NCBI GenBank assembly: GCA_037443785.1
Contig: JBBINR010000003.1
Location: 1 to 64,000 of the forward strand
Reading direction: 5' to 3'
Origin: JAQUOA01 sp037443785
GTDB taxonomy: Bacteria; Bacteroidota; Ignavibacteria; UBA10030; UBA8401
DNA length: 64,000 bases
In this document: piece by piece, positions 31,771 to 41,066 of the stretch
How positions within the stretch are numbered: position 1 is the first letter of the stretch
How the letters are laid out: the number at the start of each line of letters is the position of its first letter
Position numbers and translations under genes: made by a program
The notes under the pieces: generated by a model
What the model was told of the DNA's origin: nothing
Database searches by the model: none
What the model saw: only the letters and a program-made list of their open reading frames with translations

Positions 31771-31780
31771 AGTGATCGCA
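31732..31780. repeat. 22-bp tandem repeat, candidate right end of prophage
   Basis: TCCTCATTTAAAGTGA occurs at 31738-31753 and 31760-31775 with an exact 22-bp period, and is followed by TCGCA. Mu ends carry tandem 22-bp transposase sites a few bases from a terminal CA, so 31780 is a candidate phage end. Similar repeats also mark IS21-type ends, so a solo IS end is the alternative. No inverted partner was found at the left. Confidence 0.5.
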
Positions 31781-31924
31781 TACAGAACAAGTGAAAAGCG
31801 ATAATACGACTATCAAGAAAACGATTGGCAATCTTCACGTTGCTTCACTTCTTTTCTTTCGCTACTTTTCTGTCGTCATTTTTTCAAGCCGTCATTTATC
31901 AATAACAATCACTCCGCTTACACC

Positions 31925-33274
31925 ATGAAAAAAATATTGCTCCTGCTCGTTGTAACGTCGTTTCTTTATTCGCAAACACCAACTCAATACGCAAAAGAAA
32001 ACGCCCGTCATTCCGAAAAATGGGTAACGAATGGAATTATTTACGAAGTATTTCCACGAGTTTTTTCCAAAGAGGGAAATTTTGCCGGCGTTGAAAAGAA
32101 AATTCCTGAAATTAAAAAACTTGGTGCAACAATTCTCTGGCTGATGCCGATTCAACCTGTCGGAATTGAAAAGAGAAAAGGGACGCTTGGAAGTCCATAC
32201 TCCATTAAAGATTACTATGGCATCAATCCTGAATACGGAACGCTTGACGATTTCAAGAAATTAGTCAGCGTAGCACACGACAACGGTTTGAAAATTATTA
32301 TCGATCTCGTGGCGAATCACACATCGTGGGACAGCAAATTATTTACGGAACATCCCGAATGGTTTACAAAAGACAGCGCGGGAAAATTTATTCCGCCGGT
32401 TGCCGATTGGAGTGATGTTGTCGATCTGGATTATTCACAGCCTGGATTGCGTCGTTACATGATTGAGATGTTGAAATACTGGGTGAGAGATATTGGTATT
32501 GACGGATATCGATGCGATGTTGCCGAAATGGTGCCGACAGATTTCTGGAATGAGGCGCGCGCTGCGCTGGATTCTTTGAAACCAATCGTAATGCTTGCCG
32601 AAGGACAATATCCTGAACAACATCTGAAAGCATTCGATCTCACATATTCATGGAATTTTTATCACGACATGGGTGATGTCATCAAAGGAAGCAAAACCGC
32701 AGCCGAAATGGATTCGATCCTTTATCGCGAATCGTTGGCATATCCGAAAGGATCTCTGCGCATGCGTTTCAGCTCCAATCACGATGAGAATGCGTGGGAT
32801 AATCCCGATGTGGTAAAATTTGGCGAGGATGGAGCGAAACTTGCGGCTGTTCTTACGAACACATTTCCCGGAGTTCCGCTTCTCTATAACGGGCAAGAAA
32901 TCGGCAACGACAAGAAATTAGGATTATTTGAAAAATTTGAAATTGATTGGACAAAAGGAAAAGCGTGGAGAGAATTTTATACAAAATTATTTTCGATCAG
33001 AAAAAATAATTCGTCGCTTGCAACAGACGACTATCAATGTGTAAAAAACAATCGGCCAGATCAGGTGTATGCATTTATCCGCACAAACGGAAAAAATACA
33101 ATTCTTGCGGCATTTAATTTCTCCAGCAGCGAGCGAACAGTACATCTTAAACTTCCGAAAGCATTTCCGTCATTACGATTTGTCAACGCCTTTACAGGGA
33201 AAAAAATAGCATATAAAAATATTGAAAAAATCACTCTGCCGAAATTCGGCTACAGAGTATTTGTTGTGGAATAA
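31925..33274 (+). CDS. Secreted GH13 alpha-amylase family enzyme
   Basis: 449 residues with a signal peptide (MKKILLLLVVTSFLYSQ). The TIM barrel carries the GH13 regions: DLVANHTS, GYRCDVAE with nucleophile D198, LAEGQ with acid/base E226, and SSNHDENAW with D287. It hydrolyses alpha-glucans, probably in the periplasm. The final ~90 residues form the C-terminal beta domain. It is the first chromosomal gene after the prophage, so it may have been one insertion border; it looks intact. Confidence 0.9.
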   Translation: MKKILLLLVVTSFLYSQTPTQYAKENARHSEKWVTNGIIYEVFPRVFSKEGNFAGVEKKIPEIKKLGATILWLMPIQPVGIEKRKGTLGSPYSIKDYYGINPEYGTLDDFKKLVSVAHDNGLKIIIDLVANHTSWDSKLFTEHPEWFTKDSAGKFIPPVADWSDVVDLDYSQPGLRRYMIEMLKYWVRDIGIDGYRCDVAEMVPTDFWNEARAALDSLKPIVMLAEGQYPEQHLKAFDLTYSWNFYHDMGDVIKGSKTAAEMDSILYRESLAYPKGSLRMRFSSNHDENAWDNPDVVKFGEDGAKLAAVLTNTFPGVPLLYNGQEIGNDKKLGLFEKFEIDWTKGKAWREFYTKLFSIRKNNSSLATDDYQCVKNNRPDQVYAFIRTNGKNTILAAFNFSSSERTVHLKLPKAFPSLRFVNAFTGKKIAYKNIEKITLPKFGYRVFVVE

Positions 33275-33320
33275 CCCCCCCTGTCCTTCGGACATCTCCC
33301 CCCTTGAAGGGGGGGGAGAA
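33274..33320. repeat. GC-rich palindromic element
   Basis: Directly after the amylase stop, CCCCCCTGTCC TTCG GACA is followed by a second stem CTCCCCCC TTGAA GGGGGGGGAG (33296-33318). The G+C is far above its surroundings. It can act as a transcript end, and looks like an interspersed palindromic repeat of the kind found many times per genome. Confidence 0.55.
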
Positions 33321-33349
33321 TTAAAGCGGGAGTCGTATAGGAGTCTGCT

Positions 33350-34498
33350 ATGAAACACGAACGTCTTCTTTCTCTTGATGCATTCCGCGGATTTACGATT
33401 GCCGGAATGATTCTTGTCAACAATCCCGGTTCTTGGTCACACATCTATCCGCAATTAGAGCATGCTGAGTGGAGCGGGTGGACATTTACGGATTGGATTT
33501 TTCCTTTCTTTCTGTGGATCGTCGGTGTGGCGATGACGTTTTCTTTTGCCGTCCGCGCTGCGAAAGGAGATTCGAAGCAAAAACTTTTGTTGAATGTATT
33601 TCGACGTTCAGCGATCATTTTTGCTCTTGGACTTTTTCTCGCAGGATTTCCATTCGGTTTATTGTGGGGACATCATTTCAGCTGGGCAGCAATTCGCATT
33701 CCCGGTGTTCTTCAGCGTATTGCTGTTTGTTACTTTATTTCGTCACTTATTTATCTCTATACAAACACACGCGGACAAATTTTTGCCATCGGGGCTTTAT
33801 TCGTTTTGTACTGGGTGATGATGTTCTACATTCCAATTCCAGAATTTGGCACAGGATTGTTTGAAAAAGGAAGAAACTTCGCCGCATATATTGATTCTCT
33901 CTTTTTAAACGGGCACATGTGGAGCGCGACAAAAACATGGGATCCGGAAGGAATTATCAGCACCATTCCGGCAATTGCAACAACATTGTTTGGTGCGTTA
34001 ACGGGGGATTATCTTCGTCAGTCGGAACATTCCAAGATCGAAAAATCGGCGTGGATGTTTGTGTTCGGTGCGGTGATGTTGTTGATTGGAGCAGCACTTG
34101 ATATGTGGATGCCGATCAACAAAAGTTTGTGGACCGTGTCGTATTCAATTTTCATGGCAGGCTGGGCGTCGTGTATTTTCGGAATTTTTTATTTTTTGAT
34201 CGACGCAAAAGGAATAAAAAAATGGGCGTACCCGTTCATTGTGTATGGCATGAATGCAATTTTTATTTTTGTCCTTTCCGGCGTTGTCGGGCGTACGATG
34301 GGATTGTGGAAATTTAATGTGCAATTGAGTGATGGAACGCGCGCTGATGTAGCGATGAAAACCATCATCACCCAAAATCTTTTTGATCCATATTTTTCTC
34401 CGCTGAACGCCTCGCTCATGCACGCGATCATCTGGATATCCGTGATGTATCTTATTGTGTGGGTGATGTATAAAAAGAAATGGTTTGTGAAGGTGTAA
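33350..34498 (+). CDS. NagX/HGSNAT-like membrane acyltransferase (DUF5009)
   Basis: 382 residues. The start RLLSLDAFRGFTIAGMILVNNPG is the signature of the heparan-alpha-glucosaminide N-acetyltransferase-like family. TFTDWIFPFFLWIVGVAMTFS follows. About 10 membrane helices are visible. The family transfers acetyl groups to amino sugars across the membrane, or transports sugars in some readings. Neighbouring secreted glycosidases fit amino-sugar or glycan use. Confidence 0.85.
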   Translation: MKHERLLSLDAFRGFTIAGMILVNNPGSWSHIYPQLEHAEWSGWTFTDWIFPFFLWIVGVAMTFSFAVRAAKGDSKQKLLLNVFRRSAIIFALGLFLAGFPFGLLWGHHFSWAAIRIPGVLQRIAVCYFISSLIYLYTNTRGQIFAIGALFVLYWVMMFYIPIPEFGTGLFEKGRNFAAYIDSLFLNGHMWSATKTWDPEGIISTIPAIATTLFGALTGDYLRQSEHSKIEKSAWMFVFGAVMLLIGAALDMWMPINKSLWTVSYSIFMAGWASCIFGIFYFLIDAKGIKKWAYPFIVYGMNAIFIFVLSGVVGRTMGLWKFNVQLSDGTRADVAMKTIITQNLFDPYFSPLNASLMHAIIWISVMYLIVWVMYKKKWFVKV

Positions 34499-34614
34499 AA
34501 AAAATAATTTTACTTCTTTTCTGTTTTGAACTTTGAAAACACCTTGGTATAATGTTGTTATGCCCTCGGGGTTAAAATATCCTGATTTATACACTATGGT
34601 GAAAAATTGTTATT

Positions 34615-36672
34615 ATGAAAGCATTTAGATATACACCTCTATTCATTTTTCTATTCACTTCCTTCTCGCTTTTTGCATTTCAACGGACTGAAATCAACTT
34701 CAACGATTCATGGAAATTCTATAAATCCAATGCGGCCGATGCTGAGAATGCTGTGTTCGATGATTCCAAATGGGAATCTATAACTCTTCCTCACACATGG
34801 AATAATCTCGATGGGCAGGATGGCGGGAACGATTATTATCGCGGGCCGGCATGGTACAGAAAGCATTTCACTATTCCGGCTGAATACGGAGGGAAGAAAA
34901 TCTTCATGAAGTTCGGTGCAGCAAATATGATCACAGATGTGTATCTCAATGGAAAACAGATCGGCGAACATAAAGGCGGCTATGCGGCGTTCACATTTGA
35001 TATTACCGACGGCATTCTCCTTGGAAAAGAAAATGTGCTTGCAGTGAAAGTTGATAACACGTCGTATCTCACATCGACTGAATTTCATCTTGCACCGCTT
35101 CGTGCAGATTTCACGATGTGCGGCGGTATTCATCGTTCTGTGGAATTGATCGTAACAGACAAAGTCCATATCACACCGCTCGATTACGGTTCGCCCGGCG
35201 TTTATATAAAACAAACCAACGTCAGCAGTGCATCGGCGAATATTCAGGTCACAACAAAAGTGAAGAATGATGACAATGCGCAGAAAAATATTTCTGTGGA
35301 ATCTATTATCGTTGATCGTGAAGGAAATGAAGTTAAAAAATTGAATTCAACAATTGTGTTGAAGAAAACTCAAAGCGCCGATGTTGTCCAGCAAACAATT
35401 ATTCAACAACCACATTTGTGGAATGGACGGATTGATCCTTATTTGTATTCTGTTAAAGTCACGTTGAAAGAAAAAGAAAAAAATATTGATGCAATAACTC
35501 AGCCGCTTGGCATTCGGTATTTTTCCATCGATCCCGAAAAAGGATTTTTCCTTAATGGACAGCCGTACGATCTTCATGGTTTTAATCGGCATGAAGACAA
35601 AAAAGATAAAGGTCGAGCCGTCAGCGACAATGACCGCGAGGAAGATATGCATGCAATTCTCGATATTGGCTCAACCGTTGTACGATTGGCTCACTATCAG
35701 CATGCAGATAAAATGTACGAGTTATGCGATAAGAACGGCATTGTAGCGTGGGCGGAAATTCCTCTTGTCGATCGCATCAGCACGGAAAAAATATTTGGGG
35801 AGAATGCGAAATCGCAGCTAATCGAACTGATACGTCAGAACTACAATCATCCTTCAGTTTGTTTTTGGAGTTTGTTCAATGAAATCTATCTCCAGGACGG
35901 CCCCGATCCTGCTCCACTCATTCGAGAATTGAATGCTCTGGCGCAATCAGAAGATTCAACACGCCCGACTGTTGGTGCTCTCAATGCCGATGCTCCTGCC
36001 ATGACGATACCCAACGCTATTGCGATCAATAAATATTTTGGGTGGTATGAGGGAAATGTTTCCGACTTCGGACCATTTCTTGATAATCTTCATAAAAAAT
36101 ATCCGAACACGACAATTGGTGTGAGTGAATATGGAGCCGGAGGAAGTATCTTCCATCACCAGGAGAAGCTAGAAAAAACAGTACACAACGCGATGTGGCA
36201 TCCCGAAGAATATCAAATGTATATGCACGAAGAGACATGGAAACAATTGAAAGCGCGTCCATATCTCTGGATTAAAGCACTTTGGAATGGATTTGATTTT
36301 TCCGTTGACCAACGAACAGAAGGATTTTCAGCGGGTGTCAATGATAAAGGATTAGTGACACACGACCACCTCACAAAAAAAGATTCGTATTATTGGTACA
36401 AAGCGAATTGGAACAGCGAGCCGATGGTCTTCATCACCGGAAAACATTTTGCGGCTCGAGATACGAACCAAATCTCTGTTAAAGTATATTCCAATGCGAA
36501 CGAAGTTGAGCTATTTGTCAATGAAAAATCGCTGGGAACGATGAAGAGCGAAGATCATATTTTCACTTGGAACAGTGTTGAACTAAATGCGCATCAATCA
36601 AACAAGGTGAATGCTGTTATCCATGTCGCCGGAAAAGAGTTAATGGATCAATGCTGGTGGTATTGTAAATAA
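34615..36672 (+). CDS. Secreted GH2 beta-galactosidase family enzyme
   Basis: 685 residues with a signal peptide (to about residue 22). The GH2 sugar-binding domain (FNDSWKFYKS, ITLPHTWNN) precedes an Ig-like domain and the catalytic barrel: DLHGFNRHED, acid/base E423 in LFNEIYL, nucleophile E505 in GVSEYG. A DUF4982-like C-terminal domain (about 600-685) ends the protein. It probably cleaves beta-galactosides or related glycosides in the periplasm. Confidence 0.88.
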   Translation: MKAFRYTPLFIFLFTSFSLFAFQRTEINFNDSWKFYKSNAADAENAVFDDSKWESITLPHTWNNLDGQDGGNDYYRGPAWYRKHFTIPAEYGGKKIFMKFGAANMITDVYLNGKQIGEHKGGYAAFTFDITDGILLGKENVLAVKVDNTSYLTSTEFHLAPLRADFTMCGGIHRSVELIVTDKVHITPLDYGSPGVYIKQTNVSSASANIQVTTKVKNDDNAQKNISVESIIVDREGNEVKKLNSTIVLKKTQSADVVQQTIIQQPHLWNGRIDPYLYSVKVTLKEKEKNIDAITQPLGIRYFSIDPEKGFFLNGQPYDLHGFNRHEDKKDKGRAVSDNDREEDMHAILDIGSTVVRLAHYQHADKMYELCDKNGIVAWAEIPLVDRISTEKIFGENAKSQLIELIRQNYNHPSVCFWSLFNEIYLQDGPDPAPLIRELNALAQSEDSTRPTVGALNADAPAMTIPNAIAINKYFGWYEGNVSDFGPFLDNLHKKYPNTTIGVSEYGAGGSIFHHQEKLEKTVHNAMWHPEEYQMYMHEETWKQLKARPYLWIKALWNGFDFSVDQRTEGFSAGVNDKGLVTHDHLTKKDSYYWYKANWNSEPMVFITGKHFAARDTNQISVKVYSNANEVELFVNEKSLGTMKSEDHIFTWNSVELNAHQSNKVNAVIHVAGKELMDQCWWYCK

Positions 36673-36678
36673 TTCTGC

Positions 36679-37485
36679 ATGAGAAAATATTTTCAGCTTT
36701 TTCTTTTTGTTCTTTGTGTATCCGCTCAATCACAAATTCAATTTCATTCTCCGCTTGAAGAGCATTTGGCACTGGGAAATCCCAGTGCTGCGGTTGTCGA
36801 TATTTCTGTTGGAAGCAATTATTTAATGATAAAACCGCAATATGTGTTGTCGTACAGCCGCTTTGCTGGAATTCCGAACTGGGTTGCATGGCATGTGGAC
36901 AGCATATGGCTTGGCGAAATGCATCGAAGCAATAATTTTCGCGCGGACAGCACGCTTCCGGAAAAATGGTATCATGTTACCGAATCCAGTTATCGCCGAA
37001 GCGGGTACGACCGCGGACATATGTGTCCTTCCGGCGACAGAACGAATACGCAGGAAAATAATTCCGCAACATTTCTGATGACTAACATGATTCCGCAAGT
37101 GGCAAATAATAATCGAGGACCATGGGCAACGTTGGAAATTTATTGCCGCGACTTAGTAAAGCAGGGAAAAGAATTATACATCTACTCCGGCGGATACGGA
37201 TCAAAGGGATTTCTCGACAGCGGGCGGGTCAATATACCGGAGCGGACTTGGAAAGTAATTGTTGTGCTCGATGCGGGTAATAACGATCTGCAAAGAGTGA
37301 CGACATCGACACGGACCATTGCCGTCGATATGCCGAACGACAATAGTTTGATACGCAACCACGATGACTGGAAAATATTTCGAACAACAATTGATGCAAT
37401 AGAGAAGAAAACTGGATTCAATTTTCTTTCGAAGGTCTCAAATTCAATTCAGGCAACAATTGAAGCGAAGGTTGATACACAGTAG
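36679..37485 (+). CDS. Secreted DNA/RNA non-specific endonuclease
   Basis: 268 residues with a signal peptide (cleavage near residue 18). The nuclease motif is DRGHMCPS with catalytic His114, followed by SATFLMTNMIPQ whose Asn binds Mg. This is the NucA/Serratia nuclease family. It starts 6 bases after the GH2 stop and may be co-transcribed. It would degrade extracellular nucleic acid for nutrients. Confidence 0.9.
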   Translation: MRKYFQLFLFVLCVSAQSQIQFHSPLEEHLALGNPSAAVVDISVGSNYLMIKPQYVLSYSRFAGIPNWVAWHVDSIWLGEMHRSNNFRADSTLPEKWYHVTESSYRRSGYDRGHMCPSGDRTNTQENNSATFLMTNMIPQVANNNRGPWATLEIYCRDLVKQGKELYIYSGGYGSKGFLDSGRVNIPERTWKVIVVLDAGNNDLQRVTTSTRTIAVDMPNDNSLIRNHDDWKIFRTTIDAIEKKTGFNFLSKVSNSIQATIEAKVDTQ

Positions 37486-37523
37486 CAGTGGAAAATTTTT
37501 TCTTTTATCGTAGTCTTGGTTGT

Positions 37524-38792
37524 TTAATTCTCTAACGGCAGTTTCAGAATGTAAACAGGTTTCAGCTTTTCTTCAGGGAATATCTTCCCATCCTGCGTAA
37601 AACTCTCCAATTGACTGTCCGCAATGTAATAAAAATCATCACCGACAATTACACCGGTCGTTGGAATGTTGTGATTCGGGTGATTTGATTCTAAAATTGT
37701 TGCTTTCATTACCGCGTCGAAATTATTGTTCAATTCAAATTTCATGATGCGTGATTGCGGACCGGCACTGTTTTGTACACCAACCAAATTGTTATCATAA
37801 AAATACAAGCCGTCTATTCCGGTCAATGTTGTTTTGGCTTTTGTTGAAATCAAAATTGTTTGCGTATCCGCGATAGAAATCCTGCTGATGCCTTGCCAGT
37901 GCGCAACAAACAGATATTTTTGATCAGGAGAAACAGTAATACCGTTGGGATAAATCATTTTGGCGTCTTTATACCAGCGATGCAAGCTTTTATTCTTTGC
38001 ATCAATGGTGTACACGGCTCCTTCTTTGCTATCGGTGAGATAAACATCGCCGTTCGAAAGGATGGTTAAATCGTTGAACATGTGCTGTAGTGTATCGCTT
38101 GGCGCATACGTACGAATCAATTTTTTCGTTTCGAGATCGTATTGATGCACGATCGATTTGCCAATCTCTTCCTTTGCGACGATCTTTGCATTTCCTGATT
38201 GCATGGTGCTCAGCACCCACAGTTGATTTCGTGCCGCATCAACACGCATTCCCAATGTGCTCAGCAACCCATTGCTTGCTTCCCCTGCAAAATCGAATGT
38301 TGAACCGTCGGGAAGAAGACCAACAATTTTTCGTTTGTAAATACTGCTGAGGTAGAAAATATTTTTACGAGGATCGTACGTTATTCCTTCAGGAATCAAA
38401 TCTTTTTCGTAAATGGTAAACGCGAGTCCGCTGGCAACCACTGATGAGATTTTCTTTGCCCGTGCAGAAATTTCTTTCAACAGGGAATGTTTCCACACTT
38501 TCATGAATCCGCTGTCGGCTTCAATGTGGTAATCAAATCCAATTACCGCAATATCATCCAGCAGTTCGATACACTTTGTTTTTTGCCCGTTCATGGCATA
38601 GGCTTTGGCAAGATTGACCCTCAATGAAAGATCGAAAGGAGCAAGAGTATGCGCTTGCTGTGCGTGCTTCAGAAATCCGGTCGTGTCATGTTCGGCGAGT
38701 TTCTGCTGAGAAAGGGAATATACCTCAGACACATTTTGCGCACGCAATGTGGAAGAAAATAAGAGCAGTGCAAGAAAAATGTTTCGTTTCAT
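37524..38792 (-). CDS. Secreted TPR plus SMP-30-like beta-propeller protein
   Basis: 422 residues from the ATG at 38792 (MKRNIFLALLLFSSTLRAQ), which gives a signal peptide; the open frame upstream is not needed. A short TPR-like region (about 20-85) is followed by a beta-propeller: GITYDPRKNIFYLSSIYKRK, NDLTILSNGDVYLTDS, PNGITVSPDQKYLFVAH. The latter is the SMP-30/gluconolactonase-like signature. Enzymatic role unproven. It lies 50 bases downstream of the transporter gene. Confidence 0.75.
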   Translation of the reverse strand: MKRNIFLALLLFSSTLRAQNVSEVYSLSQQKLAEHDTTGFLKHAQQAHTLAPFDLSLRVNLAKAYAMNGQKTKCIELLDDIAVIGFDYHIEADSGFMKVWKHSLLKEISARAKKISSVVASGLAFTIYEKDLIPEGITYDPRKNIFYLSSIYKRKIVGLLPDGSTFDFAGEASNGLLSTLGMRVDAARNQLWVLSTMQSGNAKIVAKEEIGKSIVHQYDLETKKLIRTYAPSDTLQHMFNDLTILSNGDVYLTDSKEGAVYTIDAKNKSLHRWYKDAKMIYPNGITVSPDQKYLFVAHWQGISRISIADTQTILISTKAKTTLTGIDGLYFYDNNLVGVQNSAGPQSRIMKFELNNNFDAVMKATILESNHPNHNIPTTGVIVGDDFYYIADSQLESFTQDGKIFPEEKLKPVYILKLPLEN

Positions 38793-38841
38793 ATTTTCTT
38801 TAGTGATGTGAAATTGTTTAAAATATTTTACCATTCTGTTT

Positions 38842-40500
38842 TTATCGCCACAATGCCGTGACCAAAATTTGCGCGAGAACAATTTTCGTGATCATTGATG
38901 CAGGATAAACCATGGCATAATGAATATTTGGCTGATCGTTTTGTGCCTGCTGATTTGCATAGGCAAGATACGCCGGCTGTGTTCCTAAGCCGCTCATCAC
39001 TCCCATCACTGCTGACATTGGCAAACGAAGATACTTATATCCGAGGATGATTGTCAACACCGTGGCAACCGTTGTAATGATTGCACCGGCGGCAAGATAC
39101 TCAAATCCACCTGAGCGAAATGTTGCGCCGAATCCATCTCCCGCCTTTGTACCAATGCCCGCAAGGAAGAAAACAAGTCCGATTTGTCGCAGCACGAGGT
39201 TTGCGCTGTAGGGCATTGTCCATGTAATTGAACCGGTGCGCTGCAACCGCCCAAGAATGAGGGACACAACCAGCGGACCTCCGGCAAATCCTAATTTAAA
39301 TGTTGAACCGTTCGGAAGGGGAATCGGCATCATGCCGATGAAAACGCCGATGACGATGCCGAGCGAGATCGAAAGAAAATCTGTTTCGGAAATTGCTTTC
39401 ATCGAATCGCCGAAAAATTTTGTAATCCGTTGAATATTTTCGTGACGAGAGACGACACGCACACGATCGCCGAGTTCAAGCCGCGTATCGGGTGACGGAA
39501 CAAAATCAATGTCGCCGCGGCGAATGCGTGTAATTGTGGCACCGAACTCTTTTTCTAAATGCAATTCACTGATTAGCTTGCCGACGGCCTCCTCGCTTGA
39601 CACAAACATGCGGCGGTATTCGAATCCTGCATGGTCAAGTGAGACCGGTTCATCAGACAATTCGCCAATGAAAACACGTGCTCGTTCTAATTCATCCGGT
39701 GTGCCGACGGCAACGAGCTGATCTCCCTGCTGGAAAATCGTTTCAGGAAGCACGATGTTGATTTCGCTCCCCCGTTTGTATCGGCTGAGCACGAAGCGAC
39801 GCTGTACGATCAGCTTCAATACATCGTTTGCGGATTTGCCGACAATAGCAGGATTGGTTACGCGAAATGTCTGTGCTTGAATCGATCCGGCGCCCGTTTC
39901 CTTCATGCGATCTGATTCTTCTTTTATAAAATCCACTTTATATATTTTGATAAAAAGATATGTCCACAAAATCACGCCGAGCACGCCGAATGGATAGGTG
40001 AGTCCGTATGTGATGACGGGGGCGTTGATCAATTGATTGCGCAATTCTTCGGGATGCTGTGCGGTGAACGATTTTACCGCTTCCACAGAAGCAGCAAGTG
40101 CTGGAGTGTTAGTGAGTGCGCCGCAAAATAATCCTGCCGCATATGGCGCGCCAAGGGAAAAGATATGCGCAAAAATGGCCGTCGCTCCCGCGGAAATAAT
40201 CAGCACGGCAATAACAAACAGATTTGATTTGAGGCTTTTTTGATTGAACGATGAAAAAAAACTTGGCCCCGATTGCAAGCCAACGGAGTAAACAAAAAGG
40301 ACGAGGCCGATCACATAGATTTCGTCCGAAAGAGCAAGCTGTTTATCCAACGCTCCGAAAGCGATGCCGACAAACAGAACAGCGGCTACGCCAAGACTGA
40401 ATCCGTAAATTTTAATTTGGCCGAGAAGATAACCGATGCCGATAACCGAAAATAGCAGAAGTAATTTATTATGAGCAAGAAGAGCGATAAATGATTCCAT
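38842..40500 (-). CDS. AspT/YidE/YbjL family transporter
   Basis: 552 residues. Two membrane halves with the AspT/YidE repeat (LFVYSVGLQSGPSFF; second half LGIVIGVFIGMMPIP, LGTQPAYLAYANQQ) flank two TrkA-C domains (about residues 200-360: GDQLVAVGTPDELERA, ELGDRVRVVSRHENI). The family exchanges anions such as aspartate/alanine. The substrate here is unknown. About 10-12 membrane helices. Confidence 0.85.
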   Translation of the reverse strand: MESFIALLAHNKLLLLFSVIGIGYLLGQIKIYGFSLGVAAVLFVGIAFGALDKQLALSDEIYVIGLVLFVYSVGLQSGPSFFSSFNQKSLKSNLFVIAVLIISAGATAIFAHIFSLGAPYAAGLFCGALTNTPALAASVEAVKSFTAQHPEELRNQLINAPVITYGLTYPFGVLGVILWTYLFIKIYKVDFIKEESDRMKETGAGSIQAQTFRVTNPAIVGKSANDVLKLIVQRRFVLSRYKRGSEINIVLPETIFQQGDQLVAVGTPDELERARVFIGELSDEPVSLDHAGFEYRRMFVSSEEAVGKLISELHLEKEFGATITRIRRGDIDFVPSPDTRLELGDRVRVVSRHENIQRITKFFGDSMKAISETDFLSISLGIVIGVFIGMMPIPLPNGSTFKLGFAGGPLVVSLILGRLQRTGSITWTMPYSANLVLRQIGLVFFLAGIGTKAGDGFGATFRSGGFEYLAAGAIITTVATVLTIILGYKYLRLPMSAVMGVMSGLGTQPAYLAYANQQAQNDQPNIHYAMVYPASMITKIVLAQILVTALWR

Positions 40501-40635
40501 ACGTAGTCAATAAACAAGTGAAGATATTACTATTATACGAACTAAAGGTACGGAGAAATGAAGTGAAATGACAGAAGGAATTGAGGTGTTTGTATCTTGC
40601 ATTTTCAAAAGGTGAACGATACATTGAAATAAAAA

Positions 40636-41052
40636 ATGAAGATTCATACAACAAATTATGCCGATACATTTATTGAAGCGGCAGGAGACTGTCCTGTGAG
40701 GAACGCCGAAGTTCCGCCCGAAAAAAATGGAGAGAAAACGGCGGCGAATATTCAATTTGAAATGATCAAAAAGAATCCGTATAAATTTACTTCTGACGAT
40801 ATTCTCTTTGCCGTCTATACTATAAAGAATAAGATTCCAGCGGAAAAGAAAACGACAGAAAAAGAAAAATTTTTTTCGAAGGCACAGCCGTGCTTTCGTT
40901 CTTCACCATTAACAAAACGATACGGCTGGGGAGTTCACAGCAATGCGGAAGGGAAAATTGCTATTTATGAAATTGAATCGGCTGAATACAAAAAGTTATC
41001 CCAAGATAAAAATTTACGACATCTCGGCGCGATGCGTTCAAAACGTATTTAA
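40636..41052 (+). CDS. DUF6157 family protein
   Basis: 138 residues. The start MKIHTTNYADTFIEAAGDCP and the end KRYGWGVHSNAEGKIAIYEI fit DUF6157, small cytoplasmic proteins of unknown function. A gap of 14 bases separates it from the metallo-beta-lactamase gene, so they may be co-transcribed. Confidence 0.75.
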   Translation: MKIHTTNYADTFIEAAGDCPVRNAEVPPEKNGEKTAANIQFEMIKKNPYKFTSDDILFAVYTIKNKIPAEKKTTEKEKFFSKAQPCFRSSPLTKRYGWGVHSNAEGKIAIYEIESAEYKKLSQDKNLRHLGAMRSKRI

Positions 41053-41066
41053 CAGGTGAGTATTCT

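Noticed and set aside
31640..31925. Second copy of the tRNA-Glu 3' end (attR) at the right side
   Set aside because: No stretch resembling the tRNA 3' end was found there, so one tRNA-bounded element covering the whole region is not supported.
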